Origin: Prevotellaceae bacterium
Lineage (GTDB): Bacteria > Bacteroidota > Bacteroidia > Bacteroidales > Bacteroidaceae
Length of the DNA stretch: 21,562 bases
Assembly (NCBI GenBank): GCA_021204715.1
Contig: JAJPYW010000274.1
Location: forward strand, 1 to 21,562
Direction: 5' to 3'
Each line of letters begins with the position of its first letter. Positions within the stretch are counted from its first letter, which is position 1. Positions 1 through 7,533 of the stretch are shown piece by piece. The notes beneath the pieces are model-generated. The model made no database searches and was not told the DNA's origin. It worked only from the letters and a program-made list of their open reading frames with translations. The position numbers and the translations under genes were made by a program.

Positions 1-71
1 TTGAAGAAGAACTATAAGAGAACTCTAAGGGTGACGCATTGACGAAGTCAGGAAGAATTCTACAAAGAGCC

Positions 72-115
72 AAAAAAACACCCGAATTGCATACTTTCAG
101 TACGTAAATCGGGTG
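72..115 (-). terminator. Rho-independent terminator of the tRNA-Ala transcript
   Basis: Read on the minus strand, CACCCGA (complement of 109-115) pairs with TCGGGTG (complement of 79-85). Further pairs continue inward to a three-base loop near 96-98, with two internal mismatches. The stem is followed by seven Ts (complement of 72-78). It lies about 40 nt downstream of the tRNA, so it should end that transcript. Confidence 0.8.
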
Positions 116-152
116 CGTAATTTTATAATCCTCTGATTGAAAAGGTATCAAG

Positions 153-226
153 TGGAGCGTATGAGACTCGAACTCATCACCTCGACACTGCCAGTGTCGC
201 GCTCTAGCCAGATGAGCTAACGCCCC
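153..226 (-). tRNA. tRNA-Ala, anticodon GGC
   Basis: The reverse complement folds as a complete tRNA. The acceptor stem is GGGGCGT/ACGCTCC with discriminator A73. The anticodon arm is CGACA-CTGGCAG-TGTCG with anticodon GGC, reading the Ala codon GCC. The T arm contains GTTCGAGTC. The acceptor stem has a G3-U70 wobble pair, the known identity element for alanyl-tRNA synthetase, which supports the Ala call independently of the anticodon. The 3' CCA is not encoded (the bases after A73 are CTT) and would be added after transcription. The gene is single, has its own promoter-like box and terminator, and diverges from ruvC. Confidence 0.96.
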
Positions 227-265
227 GAAAGTCAATTTACGCGATAGCGCCGCTTTTTGATGCTG

Positions 266-304
266 CAAATATAGCGCATTATTCTGAAATAATTGCTATT
301 TTTG
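266..304. promoter_or_regulatory. Divergent promoter region between tRNA-Ala and ruvC
   Basis: Two Bacteroidota-type -7 boxes (consensus TAnnTTTG) face away from each other. TATATTTG lies on the minus strand (complement of 266-273), about 40 nt before the tRNA. TATTTTTG lies on the plus strand at 297-304, about 95 nt before the ruvC start. Neither has a clear TTTG -33 box at the usual 19-21 nt spacing, so the call rests on the -7 boxes and their position. Confidence 0.45.
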
Positions 305-398
305 CGAAGATTTTTCAGAAACTCTTGTCGGAAGGCGGAATGATGGACTTCATTACAGGCAAATGGGCGGGTTTTCCTGCAAGAAAGGAGGTGTCGGC

Positions 399-995
399 GT
401 GTTACAACCGGTGAAAGAGAAACTTATTTTGGGCGTTGACCCCGGTACGGCTATCATGGGGTATGGCTTGCTGCGCGTAGTGGGAGTGAATGCCGGGTTG
501 GTGGCGATGGGCATCATCGACTTGCGCAAGGTGGGCGACCCTTACCTGAAGCTGCGGCGCATCCAAGAGCGGCTCACGGGCATCATCGAGAACTACCTGC
601 CCGACGAGCTGGCCATCGAAGCCCCCTTCTTCGGCAAGAACGTGCAGTCCATGCTCAAGTTGGGGCGCGCGCAAGGGGTAGCGATGGCCGCCGCTTTGAG
701 CCGCGACATCCCCATTACCGAGTATGCGCCCTTGAAAATAAAGATGGCCATTACCGGCAACGGGCAGGCCTCGAAGCAGCAGGTGGCCGACATGTTGCGC
801 CGCATATTGCACATCGCCGACGACGACATGCCCACCTTCATGGACGCCACCGACGCGCTGGCCGCCGCCTACTGCCACTACTTGCAGATGGGCGCGCCCG
901 CCCACGAGAAAGGATACCACGGATGGAAAGATTTCATAGCCAAACATCCCGAAAAGGTCAACACACCCGTCAACCCGGTAAAGACACAGCCATGA
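399..995 (+). CDS. ruvC: Crossover junction endodeoxyribonuclease RuvC
   Basis: RuvC is the Holliday-junction resolvase that acts with RuvAB in recombinational repair. The protein (198 aa from this start) shows the RNase-H-like fold signatures. Asp14 lies in LGVDPGT, Glu74 in AIEAPFF, and Asp149 and Asp152 in DATDALAAA. These match the four catalytic acids of E. coli RuvC (D7, E66, D138, D141), including the 3-residue spacing of the last two. I chose the GTG at 399 because AAGGAGG lies just upstream (385-391) and the N-terminus then matches the family. An in-frame ATG at 363 would add 12 atypical residues and cannot be excluded. The stop overlaps the next gene's start (ATGA), so the two are likely co-transcribed. 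The Lys/Pro-rich C-terminal tail after about residue 170 is a little longer than usual. Confidence 0.93.
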   Translation: MLQPVKEKLILGVDPGTAIMGYGLLRVVGVNAGLVAMGIIDLRKVGDPYLKLRRIQERLTGIIENYLPDELAIEAPFFGKNVQSMLKLGRAQGVAMAAALSRDIPITEYAPLKIKMAITGNGQASKQQVADMLRRILHIADDDMPTFMDATDALAAAYCHYLQMGAPAHEKGYHGWKDFIAKHPEKVNTPVNPVKTQP

Positions 996-2989
996 AACTG
1001 AACGATTACCTGCTTGTAGGTGTAGCCGCTACTACCGTGGCCAGTTGCACGCCTTCCAAAAAGGAGTATGCCTCTTACGAACTCTACCCCGTGCGCCAAG
1101 GTCCGCTCGTGGAAATGGAGTACACGCCGGCCGCGACGAAGTTCACGCTTTGGTCGCCCGTGGCCGACGAGGTGCGGCTCATGCTCTATGAAGCGGGCAA
1201 TGGGGGCCATGCCTACAAGACGGTGCCCATGAAGCCGGGCGAGGAGGGTACTTGGACGGTCGGCGTGGACGAGAACCTCATAGGCAAGTTCTACACTTTC
1301 AACGTGAAGATAGACGGGAAGTGGTTGGGCGACACGCCGGGCATCAACGCCAAGGCGGTGGGGGTGAACGGGAAGCGCGCCGCCATCATCGACATGGCCG
1401 CTACCAATCCCGAAGGATGGGCGGAAGACAGGCGCCCGCCGTTGGCTTCCCCGGCCGACATCATCCTTTACGAATTGCACCACCGTGATTTCTCCATCGA
1501 CGCTTCCTCGGGCATCGAGCACCGGGGCAAGTTCTTGGCGCTGACCGAGACGGGGACGGTGAATCCCGACGGACTGTCCACGGGCATCGACCACTTGAAG
1601 GAGCTTGGCGTGACGCACGTGCACCTGCTGCCCTCTTATGACTATGCGTCGGTAGACGAGACACGCTTGGACGAGAACAACTACAACTGGGGATATGACC
1701 CGCAAAACTACAACGTGCCCGACGGCTCTTACGCCACCAACCCTTACCTGCCCGAAACGCGCATACGCGAGTTCAAGCAGATGGTGCAGGCTTTGCACAA
1801 AGCGGGCATCCGGGTGGTGATGGACGTGGTCTACAACCATACCTACAACGCGGCCGAGAGCAACTTCGAGCGCACCGTGCCCGGCTATTTCTACCGCCGG
1901 AACCCCGACGGGAGCTATGCCGACGCTTCGGCTTGCGGCAACGAGACGGCCAGCGAGCGTCCCATGATGCGCAAGTTCATGGTGGAATCGGTGTGCTGGT
2001 GGATAAACGAGTACCACGTCGACGGCTTCCGCTTCGACTTGATGGGCATACACGACATCGAGACCATGAACGAGATAAGGCGGGCGGCCTCGGCCATCGA
2101 TCCCACTATCTTCATCTATGGCGAAGGATGGTCGGTGAGCGACCCGCAGTTGCCCCTTGAAGCACGCGCCGTGAAGGAGAACATGCGCTTGATGCCGGGT
2201 ATCGCCGCCTTCAGTGACGAGCTGCGCGACGGCCTGCGCGGCCCCTTCAACGACGACAGTCAAGGGGCTTTCTTGGCCGGTATTCCCGGTGCCGAAGAGA
2301 GTGTGAAGTTCGGCATTGTAGGGGGTGTGGCCCATCCGCAGGTGGACAACGACTCGGTGAACTTGAGCCACGCGCCTTGGGCCGACGAGCCTGTGCAGCT
2401 GATAAACTACGTCTCTTGCCACGACGACCTGTGCTTGGTGGACCGCTTGAACGCCACGATGCCCGGCATCGGCACGGAGACGCTCGTCAAGTTGGATAAG
2501 TTGGCACAGACCGCCGTGCTCACTTCGCAAGGGATTCCTTTCATCTACGCCGGCGAGGAGGTGCTGCGCGACAAGAAGGGGGTGCGCAACAGCTACAACA
2601 GCCCCGACGGCGTGAATGCCATAGACTGGACGCGCAAGAGCTCGCATGGCGATCTTTTTGCCTATTACCAAGGACTGATTGCCTTGCGGGGGCACCATCC
2701 CGCCTTCCATATTGGCGATGCCGGGGCGGTGCGCGCGCACTTGGAGTTCCTGCCCGTCACGGAGAGCAACGTCATCGCTTACCGGCTGAAAGCGCATGCC
2801 GGCGGCGACGATTGGGAGGAGATCATCGTGGCGTTGAACGCCCGCCCGGCTCCTTACCGCCTCACCGTGCCCGAAGGCAAGTACACGGTGGTGTGCAAGG
2901 ATGGCTTGGTGCAGGAGAACGGTATGGGGACGCTCTATGGAACGGAGATTTTCGTGCCGGCACAGTCGGCCATGATACTGTATAAATAG
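992..2989 (+). CDS. pulA: Type I pullulanase, GH13 lipoprotein
   Basis: This enzyme should hydrolyse alpha-1,6 branch points of pullulan, starch or glycogen. The 665-aa product starts with a lipoprotein signal peptide: a charged start, a hydrophobic stretch and a TVASC lipobox with Cys19. That predicts membrane anchoring facing the periplasm or surface. A CBM48-like N-terminal beta domain follows ([16 protein letters not shown]). The GH13 barrel has YNWGYDP (from Tyr231), a hallmark of type I pullulanases. Region I is DVVYNH. Region II is GFRFD, with nucleophile Asp349. Region III is YGEGW, with acid/base Glu378. Region IV is SCHDD, with Asp478. The start codon overlaps the ruvC stop by 4 nt; an earlier in-frame ATG at 923 would hide the signal peptide. 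aroC begins 27 nt downstream, so the three genes probably form one operon despite unrelated functions. It is not part of a recognisable susCD locus. Confidence 0.92.
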   Translation: MKLNDYLLVGVAATTVASCTPSKKEYASYELYPVRQGPLVEMEYTPAATKFTLWSPVADEVRLMLYEAGNGGHAYKTVPMKPGEEGTWTVGVDENLIGKFYTFNVKIDGKWLGDTPGINAKAVGVNGKRAAIIDMAATNPEGWAEDRRPPLASPADIILYELHHRDFSIDASSGIEHRGKFLALTETGTVNPDGLSTGIDHLKELGVTHVHLLPSYDYASVDETRLDENNYNWGYDPQNYNVPDGSYATNPYLPETRIREFKQMVQALHKAGIRVVMDVVYNHTYNAAESNFERTVPGYFYRRNPDGSYADASACGNETASERPMMRKFMVESVCWWINEYHVDGFRFDLMGIHDIETMNEIRRAASAIDPTIFIYGEGWSVSDPQLPLEARAVKENMRLMPGIAAFSDELRDGLRGPFNDDSQGAFLAGIPGAEESVKFGIVGGVAHPQVDNDSVNLSHAPWADEPVQLINYVSCHDDLCLVDRLNATMPGIGTETLVKLDKLAQTAVLTSQGIPFIYAGEEVLRDKKGVRNSYNSPDGVNAIDWTRKSSHGDLFAYYQGLIALRGHHPAFHIGDAGAVRAHLEFLPVTESNVIAYRLKAHAGGDDWEEIIVALNARPAPYRLTVPEGKYTVVCKDGLVQENGMGTLYGTEIFVPAQSAMILYK

Positions 2990-3016
2990 TGTAACGACAA
3001 ATTAAAACATGGGCTT

Positions 3017-4093
3017 ATGTTCAACTCTTATGGCAATATAGTGCGCCTGACAAGCTTCGGCGAGTCACATGGCAAGGGAATTGGCGGGGTGGTGGACGGC
3101 TTCCCCGCGGGAGTGACTGTAGACATGGCGTTCATACAGGCGGAACTCGACCGCCGCCGGCCGGGACAGTCGCACCTCACCACCGGCCGCAAGGAGAGCG
3201 ACCGGGTGGAGTTCCTCTCGGGCATCTTCGAGGGGAAGACCACCGGGTGCCCCATAGGCTTCATCGTGTGGAACGAGAACCAGCACCCGTCCGACTACGA
3301 CAACATGAAAAATGTGTACCGTCCCTCGCACGCCGACTATACCTACCGGATGAAATACGGCATCCGCGACCACCGGGGCGGCGGCCGCTCCTCGGCGCGC
3401 GAGACCATAGCCCGTGTAGTGGCGGGCGCGCTGGCCAAATTGGCCCTGCGGCAAGCGGGTATAACGGTCACGGCCTATACCTCGCAAGTGGGGTCTGTCA
3501 GTTTGGACAAGCCCTATACGGCCTACGACCTCTCCTTGGCCGAAGGGAATGTGGTGCGCTGCCCCGACGCGGTGAAAGCCCGTCAGATGGAGGAGCTCAT
3601 CGCCCGGGTGAAAGCCGAAGGCGATACCATAGGCGGCGTCATCACCTGCGTGGTGAAGGGTTGCCCCGTGGGATTGGGAGAACCTGTATTCGGGAAGCTC
3701 CATGCCGCGCTCGGCGCGGCCATGCTAAGCATCAACGCCGCCAAAGGGTTTGAATATGGCGAAGGATTCGGGGGCGTGCGGCAGAAAGGTTCCGAGCAGA
3801 ACGACTTGTTCTATGCAGAAAACGGGCGCATCTCTACCCGTACCAACCACTCCGGCGGCATACAAGGGGGCATCAGCAACGGGCAAGACATCTACTTCCG
3901 GGTAGCCTTCAAGCCGGTGGCCACCTTGTTGAAGGAGCAGCGGACCATCGACATGGACGGCATGGAAACCACCTTGAAGGCACGGGGCCGCCACGACCCG
4001 TGCGTGCTGCCCCGCGCCGTTCCCGTTGTGGAGGCCATGGCCGCCATGACGCTGCTTGACTTCTACCTGATAGGGCGTACTACAAGGCTTTAA
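3017..4093 (+). CDS. aroC: Chorismate synthase
   Basis: AroC converts 5-enolpyruvylshikimate 3-phosphate to chorismate, the last step of the shikimate pathway, using reduced FMN. The 358-aa length is normal for the family. All three family signatures are visible. The first is [10 protein letters not shown] near residue 15, with the conserved His18. The second is the [10 protein letters not shown] block near residues 116-125. The third is [13 protein letters not shown] near residue 325. The [14 protein letters not shown] segment is also typical. The start at 3017 gives the standard MFNSYGN N-terminus. The gene follows pulA by 27 nt with no promoter or terminator between them, so it is probably read from the ruvC-pulA transcript. 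No other shikimate genes are in the window. Confidence 0.97.
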   Translation: MFNSYGNIVRLTSFGESHGKGIGGVVDGFPAGVTVDMAFIQAELDRRRPGQSHLTTGRKESDRVEFLSGIFEGKTTGCPIGFIVWNENQHPSDYDNMKNVYRPSHADYTYRMKYGIRDHRGGGRSSARETIARVVAGALAKLALRQAGITVTAYTSQVGSVSLDKPYTAYDLSLAEGNVVRCPDAVKARQMEELIARVKAEGDTIGGVITCVVKGCPVGLGEPVFGKLHAALGAAMLSINAAKGFEYGEGFGGVRQKGSEQNDLFYAENGRISTRTNHSGGIQGGISNGQDIYFRVAFKPVATLLKEQRTIDMDGMETTLKARGRHDPCVLPRAVPVVEAMAAMTLLDFYLIGRTTRL

Positions 4094-4138
4094 AACTTTT
4101 TCAGGCGGCGAGGGGCTACAAGTTTTACCGTTTTTTCG

Positions 4139-4146
4139 TACCTTTG
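4139..4146 (+). promoter_or_regulatory. Promoter -7 box for the MFS/kinase fusion gene
   Basis: TACCTTTG matches the Bacteroidota -7 consensus TAnnTTTG and is followed by GC, as in other promoters of this window. It lies 119 nt before the start codon, giving a leader of roughly 110 nt. No clear TTTG -33 box is seen about 19 nt upstream, so strength is uncertain. Confidence 0.55.
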
Positions 4147-4171
4147 CAGCCGTAATGAGAAGCAATATGTA

Positions 4172-4221
4172 GTGTCCGGTCACGTAAGTCTAATTGATTT
4201 CTGTGATTGGACACCTTTTTT
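4172..4221 (+). terminator. Leader hairpin with T-tract (possible attenuator)
   Basis: GTGTCCGGTCAC (4172-4183) pairs with GTGATTGGACAC (4203-4214) over 12 bp with two G-U pairs. The 19-nt loop can form a further short helix. The stem is followed by C and six Ts (4216-4221). It lies between the TAccTTTG box at 4139 and the start at 4265, so transcripts from that promoter would meet it before the gene. It could instead terminate aroC read-through, or be a small mobile-element remnant. No leader peptide or known riboswitch is recognised. Confidence 0.6.
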
Positions 4222-4264
4222 ATAGGTTCCATTTACAATAACATAGATTAAAAGCATTGTAAGT

Positions 4265-6103
4265 ATGAACAAGACCACTACCCAACCCAAGCTTTGGACA
4301 GGCGCTTTCTTGAAAATTTGCCTTGTCAACTTCTTTATCTTCGTTAATTTCCATGCCTTGTTGCCTACGTTCCCCTTCTTTGTCACCTATCTGGGGGGCG
4401 ATGCGGTGGCTATAGGCGTGGCCACGGCGCTCTTCAGCCTCGCTTCCATCGTGTCGCGTCCTTTTGTGGGATGGTTAGTAGACACGCGCGGGCGGTGTAC
4501 CATATTAGTAGTGGGGTTAATAGGCATGGCCTTGCTGCCCATGGGGTATTTCGTGGCGGCGGGCATTGCCTTCGCGGTGGTGCTGCGTACCATACACGGC
4601 GCTTTCCATGCGGCCGCGAGCAACGGTTCCTCTACATGGGTAACCGACATTGTGCCGCACAGCCGCATGGGTGAGGGCTTGGGCATGTTCGGGCTCTCCA
4701 CCGCCCTCTCCACCGCCGTGGCGCCGGCCTTGGGCTTGTGGGTGATGAATGCGTGGGGGTTTAGGCCGTTGTTTGCCGTGGCTGCACTGGCGGCACTTGT
4801 TGCCTTGTTCTTGGGCATCAGTGTAAAGAAGCGCGACTACAAGCTCTCTACCGAGCCGTTGAAGTGGAGCGGACTCTTTGAAAAGCTCTCTGTGCCGGCT
4901 TCGGTGACGCTCTTCTTGTACATGATGGCATACGCGGTGGTAGAGGTGTATGTGGCCATCTATGCGGCTTCGCACCAACTGCCCGGCGGGGGTATATACT
5001 TCATCTGCATCGCCGTGGCCACGGTGCTCACCCGGGTGGTCTTGGGACGTGCCATCGACAAATACGGCGAGGCGGCGTTGGTCTATTCGGGCAACGCGGC
5101 CCTTATCGCGGGTATCTTGCTGTTGGTCTTCCTGCACGATGCGCCCGCCTATATCCTGTCGGCCCTCCTATTGGGCTACAGCTTCGGTGCCGTGCAGCCT
5201 TCGTTGCAGACCATGGCCATGCACGCCGTGCAACCCGAACGGCGCGGCGCGGCCAACTCCACCTTTTTCGTGTCGTTCGACTTGGGCATTGCCTTGGGCG
5301 GTTTCTTGGCGGGCTTGCTCATCAAGTGGTTGGACTATGACATGATGTTCCTTGTCATCGCCTGCTTCGGCGTGCTCTCCATGGTGTATTATTACTTCTT
5401 CGGACGCAAACACGTCTCTTCGTTCAACCCCAAGAACCTTGTGAAGCCGCGCGATGCCGCTTGGTCCAAGTCGGCAGTAGCGTCGGGCGGGGAGCGGCCG
5501 CTTGTCATCACCATCTCAAGGGAGTTCGGCAGCGGCGGACACCGCATCGGCGAGATTTTGGCGGCCAAGCTTGGCGTGCGGCTTTACGACAAGGAGTTGG
5601 TATCGCTCACAGCCAACGAAATGGGCGACAGCGAGGGCACCGTGGAGGAGAGCGAGCAGTCCATAAACGCCTATATAATGAACGAAGACCCCGTTAGGAC
5701 AAAGCTTTTCCGCACGCAGACGCGCATCATACGCGACATTGCCCGCCGCGAGCCCTGCATCATCGTGGGACGGTTGGCCAACTTCATCCTCGACGGCGAG
5801 GCGCGTCTGTTCAACATCTTCGTGTATGCCGACAAGGAGTTCCGCATCAGGCGCATCGCCATGGAGCATAAATTGACACAGCCCGAGGCCGAGGCGCTGC
5901 TGCAACGCAACGACCGGGAGCGAGGCGAGCACTGCCTGCACTACACAGGCTACCACTGGGGCGACCGTCATCATTACGACCTGATGGTGAACAGTTCCTT
6001 GCTTGGCGCGGAAGGCACGGCCGAGATGATTTACGGCATCGTCAAGGAGCGCATGGGCAGCTCCGCCACAAAGAAAACGGCGGATAAGACGGATATTCGA
6101 TAA
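4265..6103 (+). CDS. MFS transporter fused to a cytidylate-kinase-like domain
   Basis: This 612-aa protein joins two unrelated modules in one open frame. Residues 1 to about 395 form a major facilitator superfamily transporter with about twelve hydrophobic segments. The loop motif GWLVDTRGRC follows segment 2, and a similar loop GRAIDKYGE lies in the second half. From about residue 412 a soluble domain begins with PLVITISREFGSGGHRIGEILAAKL. This is the P-loop-like start (Arg419-Gly425) of the cytidylate kinase-like family (Cytidylate_kin_2), followed by YDKEL, IIVGRLANFIL and an Arg-rich lid region RIRRIAMEH. The domain probably faces the cytoplasm, as the final helix should end inside. Substrates of both parts are unknown; the kinase domain is not the canonical Cmk. 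The frame is continuous, with no sign of a sequencing frameshift at the joint. A separate -7 box and leader hairpin lie upstream. Confidence 0.88.
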   Translation: MNKTTTQPKLWTGAFLKICLVNFFIFVNFHALLPTFPFFVTYLGGDAVAIGVATALFSLASIVSRPFVGWLVDTRGRCTILVVGLIGMALLPMGYFVAAGIAFAVVLRTIHGAFHAAASNGSSTWVTDIVPHSRMGEGLGMFGLSTALSTAVAPALGLWVMNAWGFRPLFAVAALAALVALFLGISVKKRDYKLSTEPLKWSGLFEKLSVPASVTLFLYMMAYAVVEVYVAIYAASHQLPGGGIYFICIAVATVLTRVVLGRAIDKYGEAALVYSGNAALIAGILLLVFLHDAPAYILSALLLGYSFGAVQPSLQTMAMHAVQPERRGAANSTFFVSFDLGIALGGFLAGLLIKWLDYDMMFLVIACFGVLSMVYYYFFGRKHVSSFNPKNLVKPRDAAWSKSAVASGGERPLVITISREFGSGGHRIGEILAAKLGVRLYDKELVSLTANEMGDSEGTVEESEQSINAYIMNEDPVRTKLFRTQTRIIRDIARREPCIIVGRLANFILDGEARLFNIFVYADKEFRIRRIAMEHKLTQPEAEALLQRNDRERGEHCLHYTGYHWGDRHHYDLMVNSSLLGAEGTAEMIYGIVKERMGSSATKKTADKTDIR

Positions 6104-6110
6104 AAACAGC

Positions 6111-6118
6111 TATCTTTG
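6111..6118 (+). promoter_or_regulatory. Promoter -7 box upstream of the cysteine desulfidase-family gene
   Basis: TATCTTTG matches TAnnTTTG and is followed by C. It starts 8 nt after the stop of the preceding gene and 54 nt before the ATG at 6172, a typical leader length. No obvious -33 TTTG is seen, since the upstream sequence is the end of the previous gene. Confidence 0.55.
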
Positions 6119-6171
6119 CTTTAAGGATTGAAATCCCCGCTTATTCACTCTGTTTGTAATTGCTTGAAACC

Positions 6172-7458
6172 ATGATACCCGAACAAGAAAGGAAACAAAT
6201 CATCGCGTTGGTGCGGCGCGAGGTGGTACCCGCCATAGGCTGTACTGAACCGGTGGCGGTGGCGCTCTGCGTGGCCAAGGCCGCCGAGACATTGGGAAGA
6301 CGCCCCGAAAAAGTGGAAGTCTGCTTAAGTGCCAACATCTTGAAAAACGCCATGGGCGTGGGCATTCCCGGTACGGGCATGATAGGGCTGCCCATCGCCG
6401 TGGCCTTGGGCGCCTCCATAGGCAAGTCGGCCTACGGCTTGGAGGTGTTGAAAGAGTGCACCCCCGAAGCCGTGGAGCAAGGTAAGCGTTTCATTGAACA
6501 GAAGGGCGTACGCATTGCCTTGAAAGCGGGGATTACAGAGAAACTCTACATCGAGGCCACTTGTACGGCAGGTGCCGACAGTGCCACGGCCGTCATTGCC
6601 GGCGGACACACCACCTTCGTGTATGTGGCGCGGAATGAAGAAGTGCTCATGGACAAGCGCGCCGCCGGCACGGGCGTAGCCGAAGAGACGCCGGTGGCGT
6701 TGACACTGCGCAAGGTCTACGACTTCGCCACCACATCTCCCTTGGAGGAGCTGCGCTTCATCTTGGAAACGGCGCGCTTGAACAAGGCGGCCGCCGAAAG
6801 CGCTTTCAAAGGAGACTACGGCCACGGCTTGGGCAAGATGCTGCGCGGCACCTACGAGCACAGCGTCATGGGCGACAGCCTCTTCTCGCACATCCTTTCC
6901 TATACATCGGGGGCATGCGACGCCCGCATGGCCGGCGCCATGATACCGGTAATGAGCAATTCGGGCAGCGGCAACCAAGGCATATCGGCCACCATGCCGG
7001 TGGTGGTTTTCGCCGAAGAGAACCATAAAACGGAGGAGGAGTTGACGCGCGCCCTGATGTTGAGCCACCTGACGGTGATCTACATCAAGCAGAACTTCGG
7101 CAAGCTCTCGGCCCTGTGTGGCTGTGTCATTGCCGCCACAGGTTCCAGTTGCGGCATCACTTGGCTCATGGGCGGAGGCTACACGCAAGTGTCCTACGCC
7201 GTGCAGAACATGATTGCCAACCTGACGGGCATGATATGCGACGGGGCCAAGCCCAGTTGCGCCTTGAAAGTGGCCACCGGAGTCTCCACCGCGCTGCTAT
7301 CGGCACTCATGGCGATAGAGAACCGCTGTGTCACCTCCGTGGAGGGCATCATCGACAAGGATGTGGACCGCAGCATCCAGAACCTGACGCGCATCGGCTC
7401 GCAGGGCATGAACGAGACCGACAAGCTGATATTGGAGATTATGACGGGGAAGGAATAA
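6172..7458 (+). CDS. L-cysteine desulfidase / L-serine dehydratase alpha-domain family protein
   Basis: The 428-aa product belongs to the SDH_alpha / UPF0597 (YhaM, CyuA) family. Characterised members use a [4Fe-4S] cluster to split L-cysteine to pyruvate, ammonia and sulfide; related enzymes deaminate serine. Family features are PAIGCTEPVAVAL with Cys24, ILKNAMGVGIPGTGMIGLP, NSGSGNQGI, and a Cys-rich C-terminal half. That half has Cys249, Cys316/318, Cys327 in SSCGITW, and Cys356/363 in ICDGAKPSC. Several of these are likely cluster ligands, though I cannot say which. I use the ATG at 6172; a TTG at 6160 would only add four residues. It is preceded by a TAtcTTTG box and is probably transcribed alone, converging on the minus-strand gene ending at 7534. 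The specific substrate is inferred from family only. Confidence 0.88.
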   Translation: MIPEQERKQIIALVRREVVPAIGCTEPVAVALCVAKAAETLGRRPEKVEVCLSANILKNAMGVGIPGTGMIGLPIAVALGASIGKSAYGLEVLKECTPEAVEQGKRFIEQKGVRIALKAGITEKLYIEATCTAGADSATAVIAGGHTTFVYVARNEEVLMDKRAAGTGVAEETPVALTLRKVYDFATTSPLEELRFILETARLNKAAAESAFKGDYGHGLGKMLRGTYEHSVMGDSLFSHILSYTSGACDARMAGAMIPVMSNSGSGNQGISATMPVVVFAEENHKTEEELTRALMLSHLTVIYIKQNFGKLSALCGCVIAATGSSCGITWLMGGGYTQVSYAVQNMIANLTGMICDGAKPSCALKVATGVSTALLSALMAIENRCVTSVEGIIDKDVDRSIQNLTRIGSQGMNETDKLILEIMTGKE

Positions 7459-7533
7459 GATTAGTCGCAAATGCAGTGTTCGGCGACGTCGGTGCATGAA
7501 ACGCCCGTCCCGGCAAAAGAAATCCGGGGAAAA

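Noticed and set aside
1..42. Possible C-terminal end of a plus-strand gene (stop at 40-42)
   Set aside because: Only 13 codons are visible and no feature identifies a protein.
878..2797. Long minus-strand ORF opposite the pullulanase gene
   Set aside because: It mirrors a GC-rich coding strand, has a His/Val/Arg-rich composition without domains, and lies wholly opposite a gene with intact catalytic motifs.
4180..4386. Minus-strand ORF with one hydrophobic segment in the MFS leader
   Set aside because: It is antisense to the MFS start and leader hairpin and has no promoter box. Hydrophobicity comes from the complement of membrane-segment codons.
7509..7530. CCCGG/CCGGG inverted repeat between the two convergent genes
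   Set aside because: Only five or six pairs with a 10-nt loop and no T-tract on either strand; not enough to call a terminator.
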